Below, in pieces: positions 17,486 to 25,548 of a DNA stretch of 64,000 bases. The position numbers were made by a program, and so were the translations under genes. The notes below the pieces were generated by a model. That model saw nothing but the letters and a program-made list of their open reading frames with translations. It searched no databases and had not been told where the DNA came from. Origin of the DNA: Paenibacillus baekrokdamisoli (GTDB lineage: Bacteria > Bacillota > Bacilli > Paenibacillales > Paenibacillaceae); NCBI RefSeq assembly GCF_003945345.1, contig NZ_AP019308.1, forward strand, positions 4,481,501 to 4,545,500, in the 5' to 3' direction. Every line of letters begins with the position of its first letter. Position 1 is the stretch's first letter.

Positions 17486-18568
17486 TTAATTTCCTTTAAG
17501 CGTATTCGTAATTTGCGCCTTGGACTTTAGTTCTTCCAGCCATGCAGGGGAAAGTTCGGCAACCTTCTGGCTAATGAGCTGTTCCCGGATTTCAGCTTTC
17601 TTCTCTTCAAGCGTCGCTGCCTTCGCTGCCTTATGGTCTGATACTTTGATGATGTGATAACCAAACTGCGACTTTATCGGTCCACCCAGCTCACCAACCT
17701 TAAGCGAGAACGCTGCTTTCTCAAACTCAGCGACCATTTCCCCTCTGCCGAAGAAACCAAGATCACCACCAGCATTCTTACTGCCTGTGTCAATTGATTT
17801 ATCTTTCGCCAGCTTCGCAAAATCCGCGCCTCCTTTCAGCTGCTTCATAATTTCGTCAGCTTCTGCTTTCGTTGCGACCAGAATATGCGATGCTTTCACC
17901 TGCTCAGGCTGATCGAACATGGCTCTGTTTGCCTCAAAATATTGTTTCACATCTTCGTCTGTCACTTTCACACGCGGCTCTACGAGCTTGCGAATGCGAA
18001 GCTGCATCGGTGTTTGCTTCTTCAAATCTTCGAGCGTCATGCCCGCTTGCTGCAGCGCAGTTTGAAAATCCGATTCAGACGGGAACCGCTTCTTGATTTT
18101 CGCAATTTCCGCTTCCACATCTTGGTCAGTGATTACGATGCCTTTCTTCTTCGCCTCTTGCTTAACAAGCTCTTCTTGAATCAGGTTGTCCAGCATTTGC
18201 TTTCCGCCAACTGCAGCCATCGTATCGTACAGCTGGTTCTTGGTAATGGATACGCCATTAACTGAACCGATCGCTTCATTACCGCCATCACCTAATGGAG
18301 ACTTTTCGGGCCTGCTTGCAATAATGACTGAATTCGAAGAGGCATTAAAGTTGACATTTGCACCGAGCATCTCAGCGGCGGCGCGGATAGGGACGTAAGT
18401 AACGCCCTTAATTGATACCGGTTCTACAGTTGATTTCTGACCATTTACAATCAAGGTCATTTTCGTTGCGGCGTACGCTCCCGCACCTGCCGCAAGCGTC
18501 ATACCCGCTACGACCAGTGCAGTTACCCCAACTCTACGAAATAGGATGTTGCCTTTACTTCTACTCAT
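17486..18568 (-). CDS. PrsA-like peptidyl-prolyl isomerase with copper-amine-oxidase-type N-domain
   Basis: Exported foldase of 360 residues. A signal-type helix at about 13-33 (VGVTALVVAGMTLAAGAGAYA) lacks a lipobox cysteine, so it is secreted or membrane-anchored, not a PrsA lipoprotein. Residues 36-85 form a copper amine oxidase N-terminal-like domain (VNGQKSTVEPVSIKGVTYVP), common on Paenibacillus exported proteins. A SurA-like N region follows, then a parvulin (PpiC) domain at about 222-315 (KASHILVATK, GGDLGFFGRGEMV, SQFGYHIIKV). GGGAGG precedes the ATG. It lies between the guaA fragment and intact guaA. Confidence 0.9.
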   Translation of the reverse strand: MSRSKGNILFRRVGVTALVVAGMTLAAGAGAYAATKMTLIVNGQKSTVEPVSIKGVTYVPIRAAAEMLGANVNFNASSNSVIIASRPEKSPLGDGGNEAIGSVNGVSITKNQLYDTMAAVGGKQMLDNLIQEELVKQEAKKKGIVITDQDVEAEIAKIKKRFPSESDFQTALQQAGMTLEDLKKQTPMQLRIRKLVEPRVKVTDEDVKQYFEANRAMFDQPEQVKASHILVATKAEADEIMKQLKGGADFAKLAKDKSIDTGSKNAGGDLGFFGRGEMVAEFEKAAFSLKVGELGGPIKSQFGYHIIKVSDHKAAKAATLEEKKAEIREQLISQKVAELSPAWLEELKSKAQITNTLKGN

Positions 18569-18684
18569 AAAAATAAACCTCCCGCTGGAATCATTTCCGA
18601 TGACTATTAATGAATTTCATACTAGAATTCTACATCATTACTTTGGTTATATATAGCATTTCGATCCGTTCTTTAATTTGGTCA

Positions 18685-18731
18685 TAAAAAAACTCCCTTC
18701 TATTTGCTAAATAACGCAAATAGAAGGGAGT
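18685..18731 (-). terminator. Terminator of guaA
   Basis: A perfect 16-bp stem (ACTCCCTTCTATTTGC and its complement, loop of 8) ends on the minus strand in seven T. It lies directly after the guaA stop. Confidence 0.95.
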
Positions 18732-18745
18732 AACTTTTTAGCAAT

Positions 18746-20284
18746 CTATTCCCACTCGATCGTAGCTGGTGGTTTCGAGGTAATATCATAGACAATCCGG
18801 TTGACGTTATCGACTTCGTTAACGATCCGAACCGAGATTTTCTCAAGAACATCCCACGGAATACGTGCCCAATCCGCTGTCATGCCGTCAATGGAAGTTA
18901 CCGCGCGAATACCTACCGTGTAGGAATACGTACGAGCATCACCCATAACGCCAACACTCTTCATGTTCGGCAGCGCCGTGAAGTACTGCCAAATTTCCCG
19001 ATCCAGACCGGCTTTGATGATTTCATCACGGAGAATCGCATCAGATTCGCGAACGATCGTCAGCTTCTCATCCGTTACTTCACCAAGCACACGGATTGCA
19101 AGACCCGGACCTGGGAAAGGTTGACGCCATACGATGGCATCCGGCAAACCGCACTCGGAGCCAACTTTACGAACCTCATCCTTGAACAGCGCCTTCAGCG
19201 GTTCAACAAGCTTGAACTTGATGTCCTCTGGCAAACCGCCAACATTGTGGTGAGACTTGATCGTTTGCGCTGTCGCCGTGCCGCTCTCAACGATATCCGT
19301 GTACAGCGTACCTTGAGCAAGGAATTCAAAGTCGTCGAATTTATCGGATTCTTCTTGGAAGACATAGATAAACTCGTTACCAATGATTTTACGCTTCTGC
19401 TCCGGATCGTCGACACCCTTCAGCTTGCCTAGGAAACGCTCGCTTGCATCGATTTTGACAACCTTCATATCGAACTTGCCAACGAATGTCTCCATGACGC
19501 CTTCGGCTTCGTCTTTGCGGAGCAAGCCATGATCGATGAACATACAAGTAAGCTGATCGCCGATCGCTTTGTGAAGAAGAATAGCAACAACGGATGAATC
19601 AACCCCGCCAGACAACGCACAAAGTACCTTGCTGCTGCCGACTTGATTGCGAATATCGCGAATCGTATCTTCAATAAAGGTCTCCATGCTCCAAGTACCT
19701 TCGCAGCCACAAACGTTGAAAAGGAAATTGTGAATCATTTCATTCCCTTGAACGGAGTGACGTACTTCTGGATGGAATTGAACGGCATAGAGCTTGCGTT
19801 CTATATGACTCATTGCCGCGATTGGCGCGTGATCCGTGCTTGCATCAACGCGGAAGCCAGTCGGCAATTCAACAACATGGTCGCCATGACTCATCCATAC
19901 CGTTTGTCGGTTCTCCAAGCCTTGTACGAGATGGCTGCCATCAACAAAATCCACTTCAGCCTTCCCATACTCACGTTTACCCGCACGCTCAACCTTACCT
20001 TCAAGCTGATGTGCCATTAACTGCATGCCGTAGCAAATACCGAAAATTGGCAGTCCAAGCTCATAAATAGCAGGGTCAACTAGTGGCGACTTCTCCTCAT
20101 ACACACTTGACGGTCCTCCCGAGAACACAATACCTTTCGGCTGCAGCTCACGGATCCGTTCTGCCGTCGTATTGTAGGGCAGCAGCTCGCTGTATACACC
20201 TAAATCCCGAATGCGTCGTGCAATTAACTGGTTGTATTGTCCGCCGAAATCGAGGACAACGATCATTTCATTTGGCTTGTCCAA
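18746..20284 (-). CDS. guaA: GMP synthase (glutamine-hydrolysing)
   Basis: Aminates XMP to GMP, drawing ammonia from glutamine. The 512 residues have a class I amidotransferase domain (nucleophile Cys84 in FGICYGMQ; QFHPEV), an ATP pyrophosphatase domain (CALSGGVDSSVVA) and the C-terminal dimerisation domain ending PPATIEWE. I use the TTG start ten bases after AAGGGAGG; the ATG six codons later is too far from that site. It has its own promoter and terminator, with no riboswitch seen in the short leader. Confidence 0.97.
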   Translation of the reverse strand: MDKPNEMIVVLDFGGQYNQLIARRIRDLGVYSELLPYNTTAERIRELQPKGIVFSGGPSSVYEEKSPLVDPAIYELGLPIFGICYGMQLMAHQLEGKVERAGKREYGKAEVDFVDGSHLVQGLENRQTVWMSHGDHVVELPTGFRVDASTDHAPIAAMSHIERKLYAVQFHPEVRHSVQGNEMIHNFLFNVCGCEGTWSMETFIEDTIRDIRNQVGSSKVLCALSGGVDSSVVAILLHKAIGDQLTCMFIDHGLLRKDEAEGVMETFVGKFDMKVVKIDASERFLGKLKGVDDPEQKRKIIGNEFIYVFQEESDKFDDFEFLAQGTLYTDIVESGTATAQTIKSHHNVGGLPEDIKFKLVEPLKALFKDEVRKVGSECGLPDAIVWRQPFPGPGLAIRVLGEVTDEKLTIVRESDAILRDEIIKAGLDREIWQYFTALPNMKSVGVMGDARTYSYTVGIRAVTSIDGMTADWARIPWDVLEKISVRIVNEVDNVNRIVYDITSKPPATIEWE

Positions 20285-20316
20285 TTGTTTAAAGCCTCCC
20301 TTAAATCATTGTGTCA

Positions 20317-20346
20317 ATTATAGCTATAGGAGTTTGGGACAGTCAA
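20317..20346 (-). promoter_or_regulatory. Promoter of guaA
   Basis: Minus-strand TTGACT (20346-20341), an 18-base spacer and a perfect TATAAT (20322-20317) lie 33 bases before the guaA start. Confidence 0.7.
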
Positions 20347-20362
20347 GGCAGAAGGACAATGG

Positions 20363-20405
20363 AAAAAAACTGACATCCACAGCCTCAGCTTTTGGATGTC
20401 AGTTT
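20363..20405 (-). terminator. Terminator of the ParM-like gene
   Basis: AAACTGACATCC pairs perfectly with GGATGTCAGTTT, and the minus strand continues in T for seven bases. It lies just after the ParM-like stop. Confidence 0.92.
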
Positions 20406-20415
20406 GTAGTATCGC

Positions 20416-21561
20416 CTAAATGGAGGAACTGGATTGTGGTTGCGTTTGTATTTGCGATTGCGCTTTGTCGGCGGCTTGGTTCATTTTGTTCCTTGCCAGC
20501 TTAAGATAGCCATAGACATTCTGCAGATCGCTTTCTTCTACGAAGCGAAGGCGAACGGGTCCGGCCGCATCATTGATGTAAGATTTAAGCGCCGATGCAC
20601 CGCCGCCAAGCACGTAAAAGCATTGAATATCGGGATACTTTTTCCACTTTTTAACGATTAGATCGACCACTTTATTAGCCGCTCGCGAGAAATAGGTATC
20701 GACAATCGGCCGAATATCCGCTTGACCTTCTCCTACACGCTGAATAATATATTCGCGGTTCTTAAGTCGTTGAATTAGCTTCGTACGGCTTGGGAAACGA
20801 TGACCGAATTGATCCTCGACATCACGGATAATGTTATCTAGATAGCCCGACAGACCGAACTGCTCTCCGGTACTGAACTGATTGTCGATGCTCATCCGCT
20901 TAATAACTGGAAAGTCTGTCGTGAGAGCACCCATCTCACAAATTCCGATACAGCCATAATAAAGCTCTTCATTCTTCACCTGAAGGTTATCATGCGTAGC
21001 CATATGGAACAAAGCCGCAGCACCCTCAATTGAAACAACGGCCTGACGGATAATGACGCGAATAGACTTCCCTTTCAACTTCGGCGTAGAGAGAAACGTG
21101 ACCTGATGCTCGCCAACGAGCCGTTCTTCGAAGGTTTTGTGGAAGCCTGCATAGGTCCGAACCGGCAAGCCCGTTCCGATCACATACTCCACGACTGGAG
21201 CTGTCTGTCCTTGCGTCGGCTCGTAGTCCTGATTCTGATGGGTCAAGCCTGCATAGGCCAAAGCTGTTAAAGCCACGATCAAGGATTGGTCACTTGTCGC
21301 CTTGTTATCCGTCTCTTCCAGCTCCGAATTATCCTGATCCTCCATAGCAAGAAGTCCTACGAAATAACGTTGATTATTCTTCTTCAGCTTGGGACTATGT
21401 ACCTCAACATCCAGTGCATTGACAGGCGAGTCTTCCTCTTGAAATACATGCCGTTCATAGCCGGGAGAAACGATGCTTGGTATTACGATTGGTTCTGGTG
21501 ATCCTTCTACCACTACTTTTACACTATCATTACCTACATCAATTCCAGCCAATCTTATCAC
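20416..21561 (-). CDS. ParM/StbA-family actin-like protein
   Basis: A 381-residue actin-fold ATPase. The phosphate-1 motif LAGIDVGNDSVKVVVEG opens the protein, a second-half phosphate motif lies around EMGALTTDFPVI, and the adenosine motif is FYVLGGGASALKSYI near residue 330. ParM relatives build filaments that segregate plasmids or position cell structures. Here no ParR or plasmid genes lie nearby, so a chromosomal cytoskeletal role is more likely. The start is a GTG after GGGGG. The C-terminal tail is Gln/Ser-rich. A bactofilin gene is transcribed divergently from the same 207-bp gap. Confidence 0.85.
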   Translation of the reverse strand: MIRLAGIDVGNDSVKVVVEGSPEPIVIPSIVSPGYERHVFQEEDSPVNALDVEVHSPKLKKNNQRYFVGLLAMEDQDNSELEETDNKATSDQSLIVALTALAYAGLTHQNQDYEPTQGQTAPVVEYVIGTGLPVRTYAGFHKTFEERLVGEHQVTFLSTPKLKGKSIRVIIRQAVVSIEGAAALFHMATHDNLQVKNEELYYGCIGICEMGALTTDFPVIKRMSIDNQFSTGEQFGLSGYLDNIIRDVEDQFGHRFPSRTKLIQRLKNREYIIQRVGEGQADIRPIVDTYFSRAANKVVDLIVKKWKKYPDIQCFYVLGGGASALKSYINDAAGPVRLRFVEESDLQNVYGYLKLARNKMNQAADKAQSQIQTQPQSSSSI

Positions 21562-21768
21562 AATAGAAACCCCCGTTCGTTGTTGTATATATCGTCGGTA
21601 TTCGAATATTAATTTAGCTTATTTATGACAAATTTCTATTTGTTTCGAGGTTTTTTTCACTAATATAAGTTTTTTGACGAATTATGCCGAATAAAATCAA
21701 TACAAGCTTTTCTAATCTATTAATTCCAAGATTTACTTGAATATAGCGATAAAGGAGATCCCCCACTG

Positions 21769-22974
21769 ATGTTCAAAATTAAAAATCGCAAAATGAATTC
21801 CGAGATCCCTGATACTTTTATCGGCGATGGTACTGTGGTCGAAGGAAAAATCCGCTCCGCTGGGGGCGTATGCCTTGAAGGCAAGCTTAGTGGAGATCTA
21901 GATTGTGAAGGCGATGTGAGGATTGCAGAAAGTGGCATCGCTAATTCCAACATCACGGCTAAAAATGTTTTCTTGGCTGGCCAAATAACAGGTAACGTCA
22001 CAATCACAGGCAAGCTAACCATTACTTCAACCGGTAAGCTCTACGGCAATCTATCAGCAGCTACTCTTTCCATTGAGGAAGGCGGTCTCTTTCAGGGCAG
22101 CAGCACGATGGATCATGATCAGATAAGTACCGGATTGGAGCTGCGCAGCGGACTCGAACGCCGCAGCGGCTTTGACCGTCGCAGCGCTATCGAGGGGATC
22201 TGGATGAGCGAGGAGCGCAGGGTTCATGTCGAACGAAGAAATTGCGAGGAAAGCGCAGCTAGTGCCGAGCAGTGGGAGGAGTCGGAGCGCAGAGAGGGCG
22301 CCGACAGAAGAGATAGCGCGGACCGAAGAAATAGTGAAGATCGTAGAGATAGAGCAGACCGAGGAAATAATGAAGATCGTAGAGATAGAGCAGACCGAGG
22401 AAATAGTGAGAATCGAAGCACTCTAGCAAGCATTGGGGAGAATGATAGTGAGATGGACAGCGAACCTAATGAGAGTGCCGCCCCACCTGCCATTAGCAGT
22501 ATAAGAGAGAGCGGCAGAGCTTTTATGAATAGTATTAACGAAAAATCTCTTCAAGTAACGGCAAACGAACCTCCAACTGAGAAAGAGCATGCGAGCAATT
22601 TGCATGCTATCGAGCTTACAGAGAACGAGGAGGAAGACAACCAACTGAGTACTGCCTCCTCTGCTGCGAATGTGCAGCATCCAGATCAAAACCATATTCA
22701 GGATCAGATTGTGCAAATCGAAGAACACTTGCCTCCTGCTGTAGATGTAACGATCAATTCTTCCAATATTGAAGAAGTGAATGAAGCTGTCCTTCTTCAT
22801 AAGGAAGAGACTGTAATCAGCGATATTATAAGTACTGTGGAAAGCCCGCTGTATGTTGAGTCTGAGCAGCTTCCCATGACCAATGAAACGATGAAGCAGG
22901 AAGAATCCCATTCACAGCCTTTGTCTAATAATAAGATCTACGGAGATCCTGCGGCGCTGCTTAAGAATTGGTAA
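21769..22974 (+). CDS. Bactofilin with long charged C-terminal extension
   Basis: Residues about 12-110 form a bactofilin domain: repeated short beta turns such as DTFIGDGTVVEGKI, GGVCLEGKLSGDLDCEGDV, LAGQITGNVTITGKL and GKLYGNLSAATLSIEEGGLF, which stack as a beta-helix and polymerise without nucleotide. Bactofilins are usually 110-200 residues; this one has 401. Residues about 120-215 are Arg/Asp/Glu-rich with a 12-residue repeat (NSEDRRDRADRG), and the rest is acidic and probably disordered. AAAGGAG lies about ten bases before the ATG. The ParM-like gene is divergent. Confidence 0.85.
   Translation: MFKIKNRKMNSEIPDTFIGDGTVVEGKIRSAGGVCLEGKLSGDLDCEGDVRIAESGIANSNITAKNVFLAGQITGNVTITGKLTITSTGKLYGNLSAATLSIEEGGLFQGSSTMDHDQISTGLELRSGLERRSGFDRRSAIEGIWMSEERRVHVERRNCEESAASAEQWEESERREGADRRDSADRRNSEDRRDRADRGNNEDRRDRADRGNSENRSTLASIGENDSEMDSEPNESAAPPAISSIRESGRAFMNSINEKSLQVTANEPPTEKEHASNLHAIELTENEEEDNQLSTASSAANVQHPDQNHIQDQIVQIEEHLPPAVDVTINSSNIEEVNEAVLLHKEETVISDIISTVESPLYVESEQLPMTNETMKQEESHSQPLSNNKIYGDPAALLKNW
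22299..22407. repeat. 36-bp coding tandem repeat in the bactofilin gene
   Basis: Two units starting at 22335 and 22371 (TGAAGATCGTAGAGATAGAG and on) are identical over 35 of 36 bases. A third, older unit precedes them from about 22299. The period keeps frame and encodes a 12-residue Arg/Asp repeat. Confidence 0.85.
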
Positions 22975-23018
22975 TGAAGGAAATATGAATGGGTAATGAA
23001 GGTAATAGGTGAATAACG

Positions 23019-23069
23019 AAGGGACTGTTCCATTTGGTAGCCAAGGCTGCTGAGGAAGGGTCCCTTTTT
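23019..23069 (+). terminator. Terminator of the bactofilin gene
   Basis: AAGGGAC pairs with GTCCCTT, with an inner TCC/GGA step, and the stem is followed by TTTTT. It is the only transcription stop between this gene and the sigma-factor operon. Confidence 0.75.
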
Positions 23070-23191
23070 GCATGATGAAATCTCATAGTCCTATACATTT
23101 CCATCCATCCAAGATATCATTTTCCAAGAAGGTGCAGGGGTAAACAAGATTCGCTTCGTCTATATACGTGGAGAGGGGGAGAAGGACATCT

Positions 23192-23206
23192 ATGAACAGC
23201 GCGTGA
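23192..23206 (+). other. Possible five-codon leader cistron (M-N-S-A-stop)
   Basis: An ATG with a good ribosome site (GGGGGAGAAGGA, ending about seven bases before it) opens a frame that ends after four residues. Its TGA overlaps the GTG start of the sigma-factor gene as GTGA. The GTG itself has no ribosome site at normal distance, so ribosomes may reach it by re-initiation. A sequencing error joining the two frames would look the same. Confidence 0.4.
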
Positions 23207-23751
23207 TCGAACAAGTGCTTGCGGGAGATACAGAAGCTTTCCGGACAATCATTGACCATTATGAAGCTTATCTATACCAGGTCGCATTATCCGTTCTGCA
23301 TCATCCTAAGGATGCAGAAGATGCCGCGCAAGAAGCATTCGTAAAGATCTACTTCTCTCTCTCTAAGTATCAAGGCCAAGGGTTCAAAACCTGGTTGACC
23401 CGAATCGTCGTCCATACGGCAATCGATTATAAGCGAAAGCTAGGCACGCGGAGAGAAACACTTGGAGCCATGGACAGCAATGAGCTTGCTGCTGCGGCCT
23501 TCGAGCAAACCGCTGCTCCTGAATCGGTTGAAGATGACCTGCTGCGTAAAGAACGCGCACAGCTAATTGCCTGTTACCTAAGCGAAATACCAGATAATTA
23601 TCGCCACGTAGTCGTGGCCTTCTATATGGAAGAAAAGTCTCATATGCAAATTGCCAGCGAACATGGAATCGCAGTAAAAACCGTGGAATCCAAGCTATAC
23701 CGAGCAAGAACCTGGATGAAGAAGCATTGGAAGGAGGAGGATTTCCGATGA
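23203..23751 (+). CDS. ECF-family RNA polymerase sigma factor
   Basis: A 182-residue extracytoplasmic-function sigma factor. Region 2 covers VLAGDTEAFRTIIDHYEAYL to DAEDAAQEAFVKIYFSL and TWLTRIVVHTAIDYKRK; region 4 covers LSEIPDNYRHVVVAFYMEEK to GIAVKTVESKLYRARTWMKK. Regions 1 and 3 are absent, as in the class. The GTG start is the best in frame but lacks its own ribosome site; see the leader cistron. It is the first gene of a four-gene operon. Its TGA overlaps the anti-sigma ATG, implying equal synthesis of the pair. Confidence 0.92.
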   Translation: MIEQVLAGDTEAFRTIIDHYEAYLYQVALSVLHHPKDAEDAAQEAFVKIYFSLSKYQGQGFKTWLTRIVVHTAIDYKRKLGTRRETLGAMDSNELAAAAFEQTAAPESVEDDLLRKERAQLIACYLSEIPDNYRHVVVAFYMEEKSHMQIASEHGIAVKTVESKLYRARTWMKKHWKEEDFR

Positions 23752-24419
23752 GTCATGCAACGATGCAAGAATGGCAGCTGTACGCCGCTGGCACGCTTTC
23801 TCTAGCTAGATCTGAAGAGCTTGATCAGCATCTCTATGCGTGCGAGGAATGCCTAGCTATTTATATGGATGTGATAGATATGATCACTGCGGTTGATCAT
23901 CAAGTGACACCACCCGTGTTTGCAGAGGAAAAGAAAGGGGATTTTGCTGATCGAGTGATGTCCGCCATTCATGAGGCTGCTTCCCTAGAAACCTTTGAAA
24001 CCTTTGAAGCCTTTGAAGCCTTTGAAGCAGTGAGCAATGAAAATGGGAATACGCAAAAGATCCATTTGGAGAAGCAAACAGAACTTGATACTGTTCAAAT
24101 TGATACGACTAGAGTTATTAAACCCCATTTGGTCGTAGTTGCTCCTTCTAGTCGGAATGGCGTTTCTCGCAGCCGTATGCCACTCATTTGCAAGCCGCTC
24201 TTCCAATACACCGTCGCCGCTGTCGTCACCCTTATACTTGTGGCTTCGGGCGTTTTCCAGGATGTCGGCGCATATGCTGGGCGAGCTGAGCCCATTGATC
24301 TCACGAGTGCAAACGGGGCGATATCAACAGAATCGTTCTCACAGCGCTTAATGGAGAAAACAACATCCTTACTTGATACCTTACATCCCACCCGTATAGG
24401 AGGTCATCCACATGAATAA
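23748..24419 (+). CDS. Zinc-finger anti-sigma factor
   Basis: Membrane-bound inhibitor of the ECF sigma factor encoded just before it. Of 223 residues, the N-terminal part has the zinc-binding anti-sigma signature H-x3-C-x2-C (QHLYACEEC). Residues 81-94 are a Glu-Thr/Ala-Phe tandem repeat. One membrane helix follows at about 157-177 (QYTVAAVVTLILVASGVF) with a short external tail. The ATG with GGAGGAGG upstream overlaps the sigma stop as ATGA; seven earlier in-frame codons were discarded. The gene overlaps the next by eight bases. Confidence 0.88.
   Translation: MSHATMQEWQLYAAGTLSLARSEELDQHLYACEECLAIYMDVIDMITAVDHQVTPPVFAEEKKGDFADRVMSAIHEAASLETFETFEAFEAFEAVSNENGNTQKIHLEKQTELDTVQIDTTRVIKPHLVVVAPSSRNGVSRSRMPLICKPLFQYTVAAVVTLILVASGVFQDVGAYAGRAEPIDLTSANGAISTESFSQRLMEKTTSLLDTLHPTRIGGHPHE
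23988..24029 (+). repeat. 9-bp tandem repeat in the anti-sigma gene
   Basis: Four full units and a partial one of GAAACCTTT or GAAGCCTTT run head to tail and encode Glu-Thr-Phe or Glu-Ala-Phe. The period keeps frame, so copy-number change would alter the linker length between zinc finger and membrane helix. Confidence 0.85.
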
Positions 24420-25548
24420 AAGTCCTTTAGCCGCTTTTCTGCTCTCTTTCATTCCAGGCCTTGGTCATCTCTATCTTGGCCGCTTCTTTCGTGCATTCAT
24501 ATATGCAATCGGCTTCTTTGGTCCACTGGGATTAATTGCGCTTCTCGAAATCTCTAATGGTGGAAGCACCGACTCTAGAGTAATTCTCATGCTGCTTTTC
24601 GTCTCTTTTGTCATAGGTCTTATTAATATCATTGATATGATCGTCTCCCTGTTAAAGCCTACTCCTCAGTACCGCGACCAATTAGCTCCACCTCCACCTC
24701 CTGCAAATGGGAATGTCTTCACTGACTACGGGAGCAATGGTTCTAGTAACATTCAGCAAAATGAACGCTTTTTCACGATCATCCTCTCGCTTATTCCCGG
24801 TCTGTCGCATTTTCAACTCGGGCTTATGCAGCGTGGATTGACCTTTATCGTCGGCTTCTTCGGACTGTTTGCCATGATCGCTTTTGTCAGCTTCATTACG
24901 CATGAGACCGGGGTTTTCATCTTCCTTGTGGGACTGCCGATCATTATGTTCTATGGACTCTTCGATGCCATGCAGCTTCTTAATCGCAAGCAGCGCGGCG
25001 AAGAAATTATTGACCGTACGATCTTCGAGGACTTTGAACAGAATCGTGAAACGGGACGTAAAAGCAAAGCAGTCGCCCTGCTATTAGCTGTCTTCCCAGG
25101 TGCAGGTCATCTCTATCTTGGCTTGCAGAAGCGCGGCCTGCAGCTTATGGCTGCCTTTCTACTGACTGTTTATCTGATGGACGCCCTGAGACTTTCCCTC
25201 TTTCTTTACCTGATTCCGATCTTATGGTTCTTGAGTCTGTTTGACGCCATGCAGCTTGTTTCTAAGCAGGGAGAGGAAGAACTGAAGGATATTCCTCTAG
25301 TAGATGGACTGATGAATCACCAGAAATGGATTGGTTTGGGGCTAATGGCAATTGGCGCTTACTACTTATTCGATAATGCCATTCTCCGCATGATTGAACA
25401 GGAGTTCCCGCAATGGAGACTGTCGTATTGGTTCCAGCGTTATGCACAGGTAACGGTTGTCTCGGTATTATTCATCTTTGGCGGATTTAAGCTTATGCTC
25501 GGCAGCAAGAATAAAACACCTCACGAGGAGGTCGACAAAAACCAATGA
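24412..25548 (+). CDS. Multi-pass membrane protein with three internal repeats
   Basis: A 378-residue membrane protein built from three related modules, each opening with an IPGLGHLYLG-type motif: near residues 14 (FIPGLGHLYLG), 126 (LIPGLSHFQLG) and 227 (VFPGAGHLYLG). The last two are followed by QRG or QKRG and paired helices. This resembles TM2-domain proteins of unknown role. A fourth hydrophobic region closes the protein. It overlaps the anti-sigma gene by eight bases (GGAGGTCATCCAC before its ATG) and the next gene by four. Its place in the sigma operon suggests an envelope function or a part in sensing. Confidence 0.8.
   Translation: MNKSPLAAFLLSFIPGLGHLYLGRFFRAFIYAIGFFGPLGLIALLEISNGGSTDSRVILMLLFVSFVIGLINIIDMIVSLLKPTPQYRDQLAPPPPPANGNVFTDYGSNGSSNIQQNERFFTIILSLIPGLSHFQLGLMQRGLTFIVGFFGLFAMIAFVSFITHETGVFIFLVGLPIIMFYGLFDAMQLLNRKQRGEEIIDRTIFEDFEQNRETGRKSKAVALLLAVFPGAGHLYLGLQKRGLQLMAAFLLTVYLMDALRLSLFLYLIPILWFLSLFDAMQLVSKQGEEELKDIPLVDGLMNHQKWIGLGLMAIGAYYLFDNAILRMIEQEFPQWRLSYWFQRYAQVTVVSVLFIFGGFKLMLGSKNKTPHEEVDKNQ

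Noticed and set aside
20416..21561. Plasmid partition locus
   Set aside because: The ParM-like gene has no ParR partner, centromere repeats or replication genes nearby.
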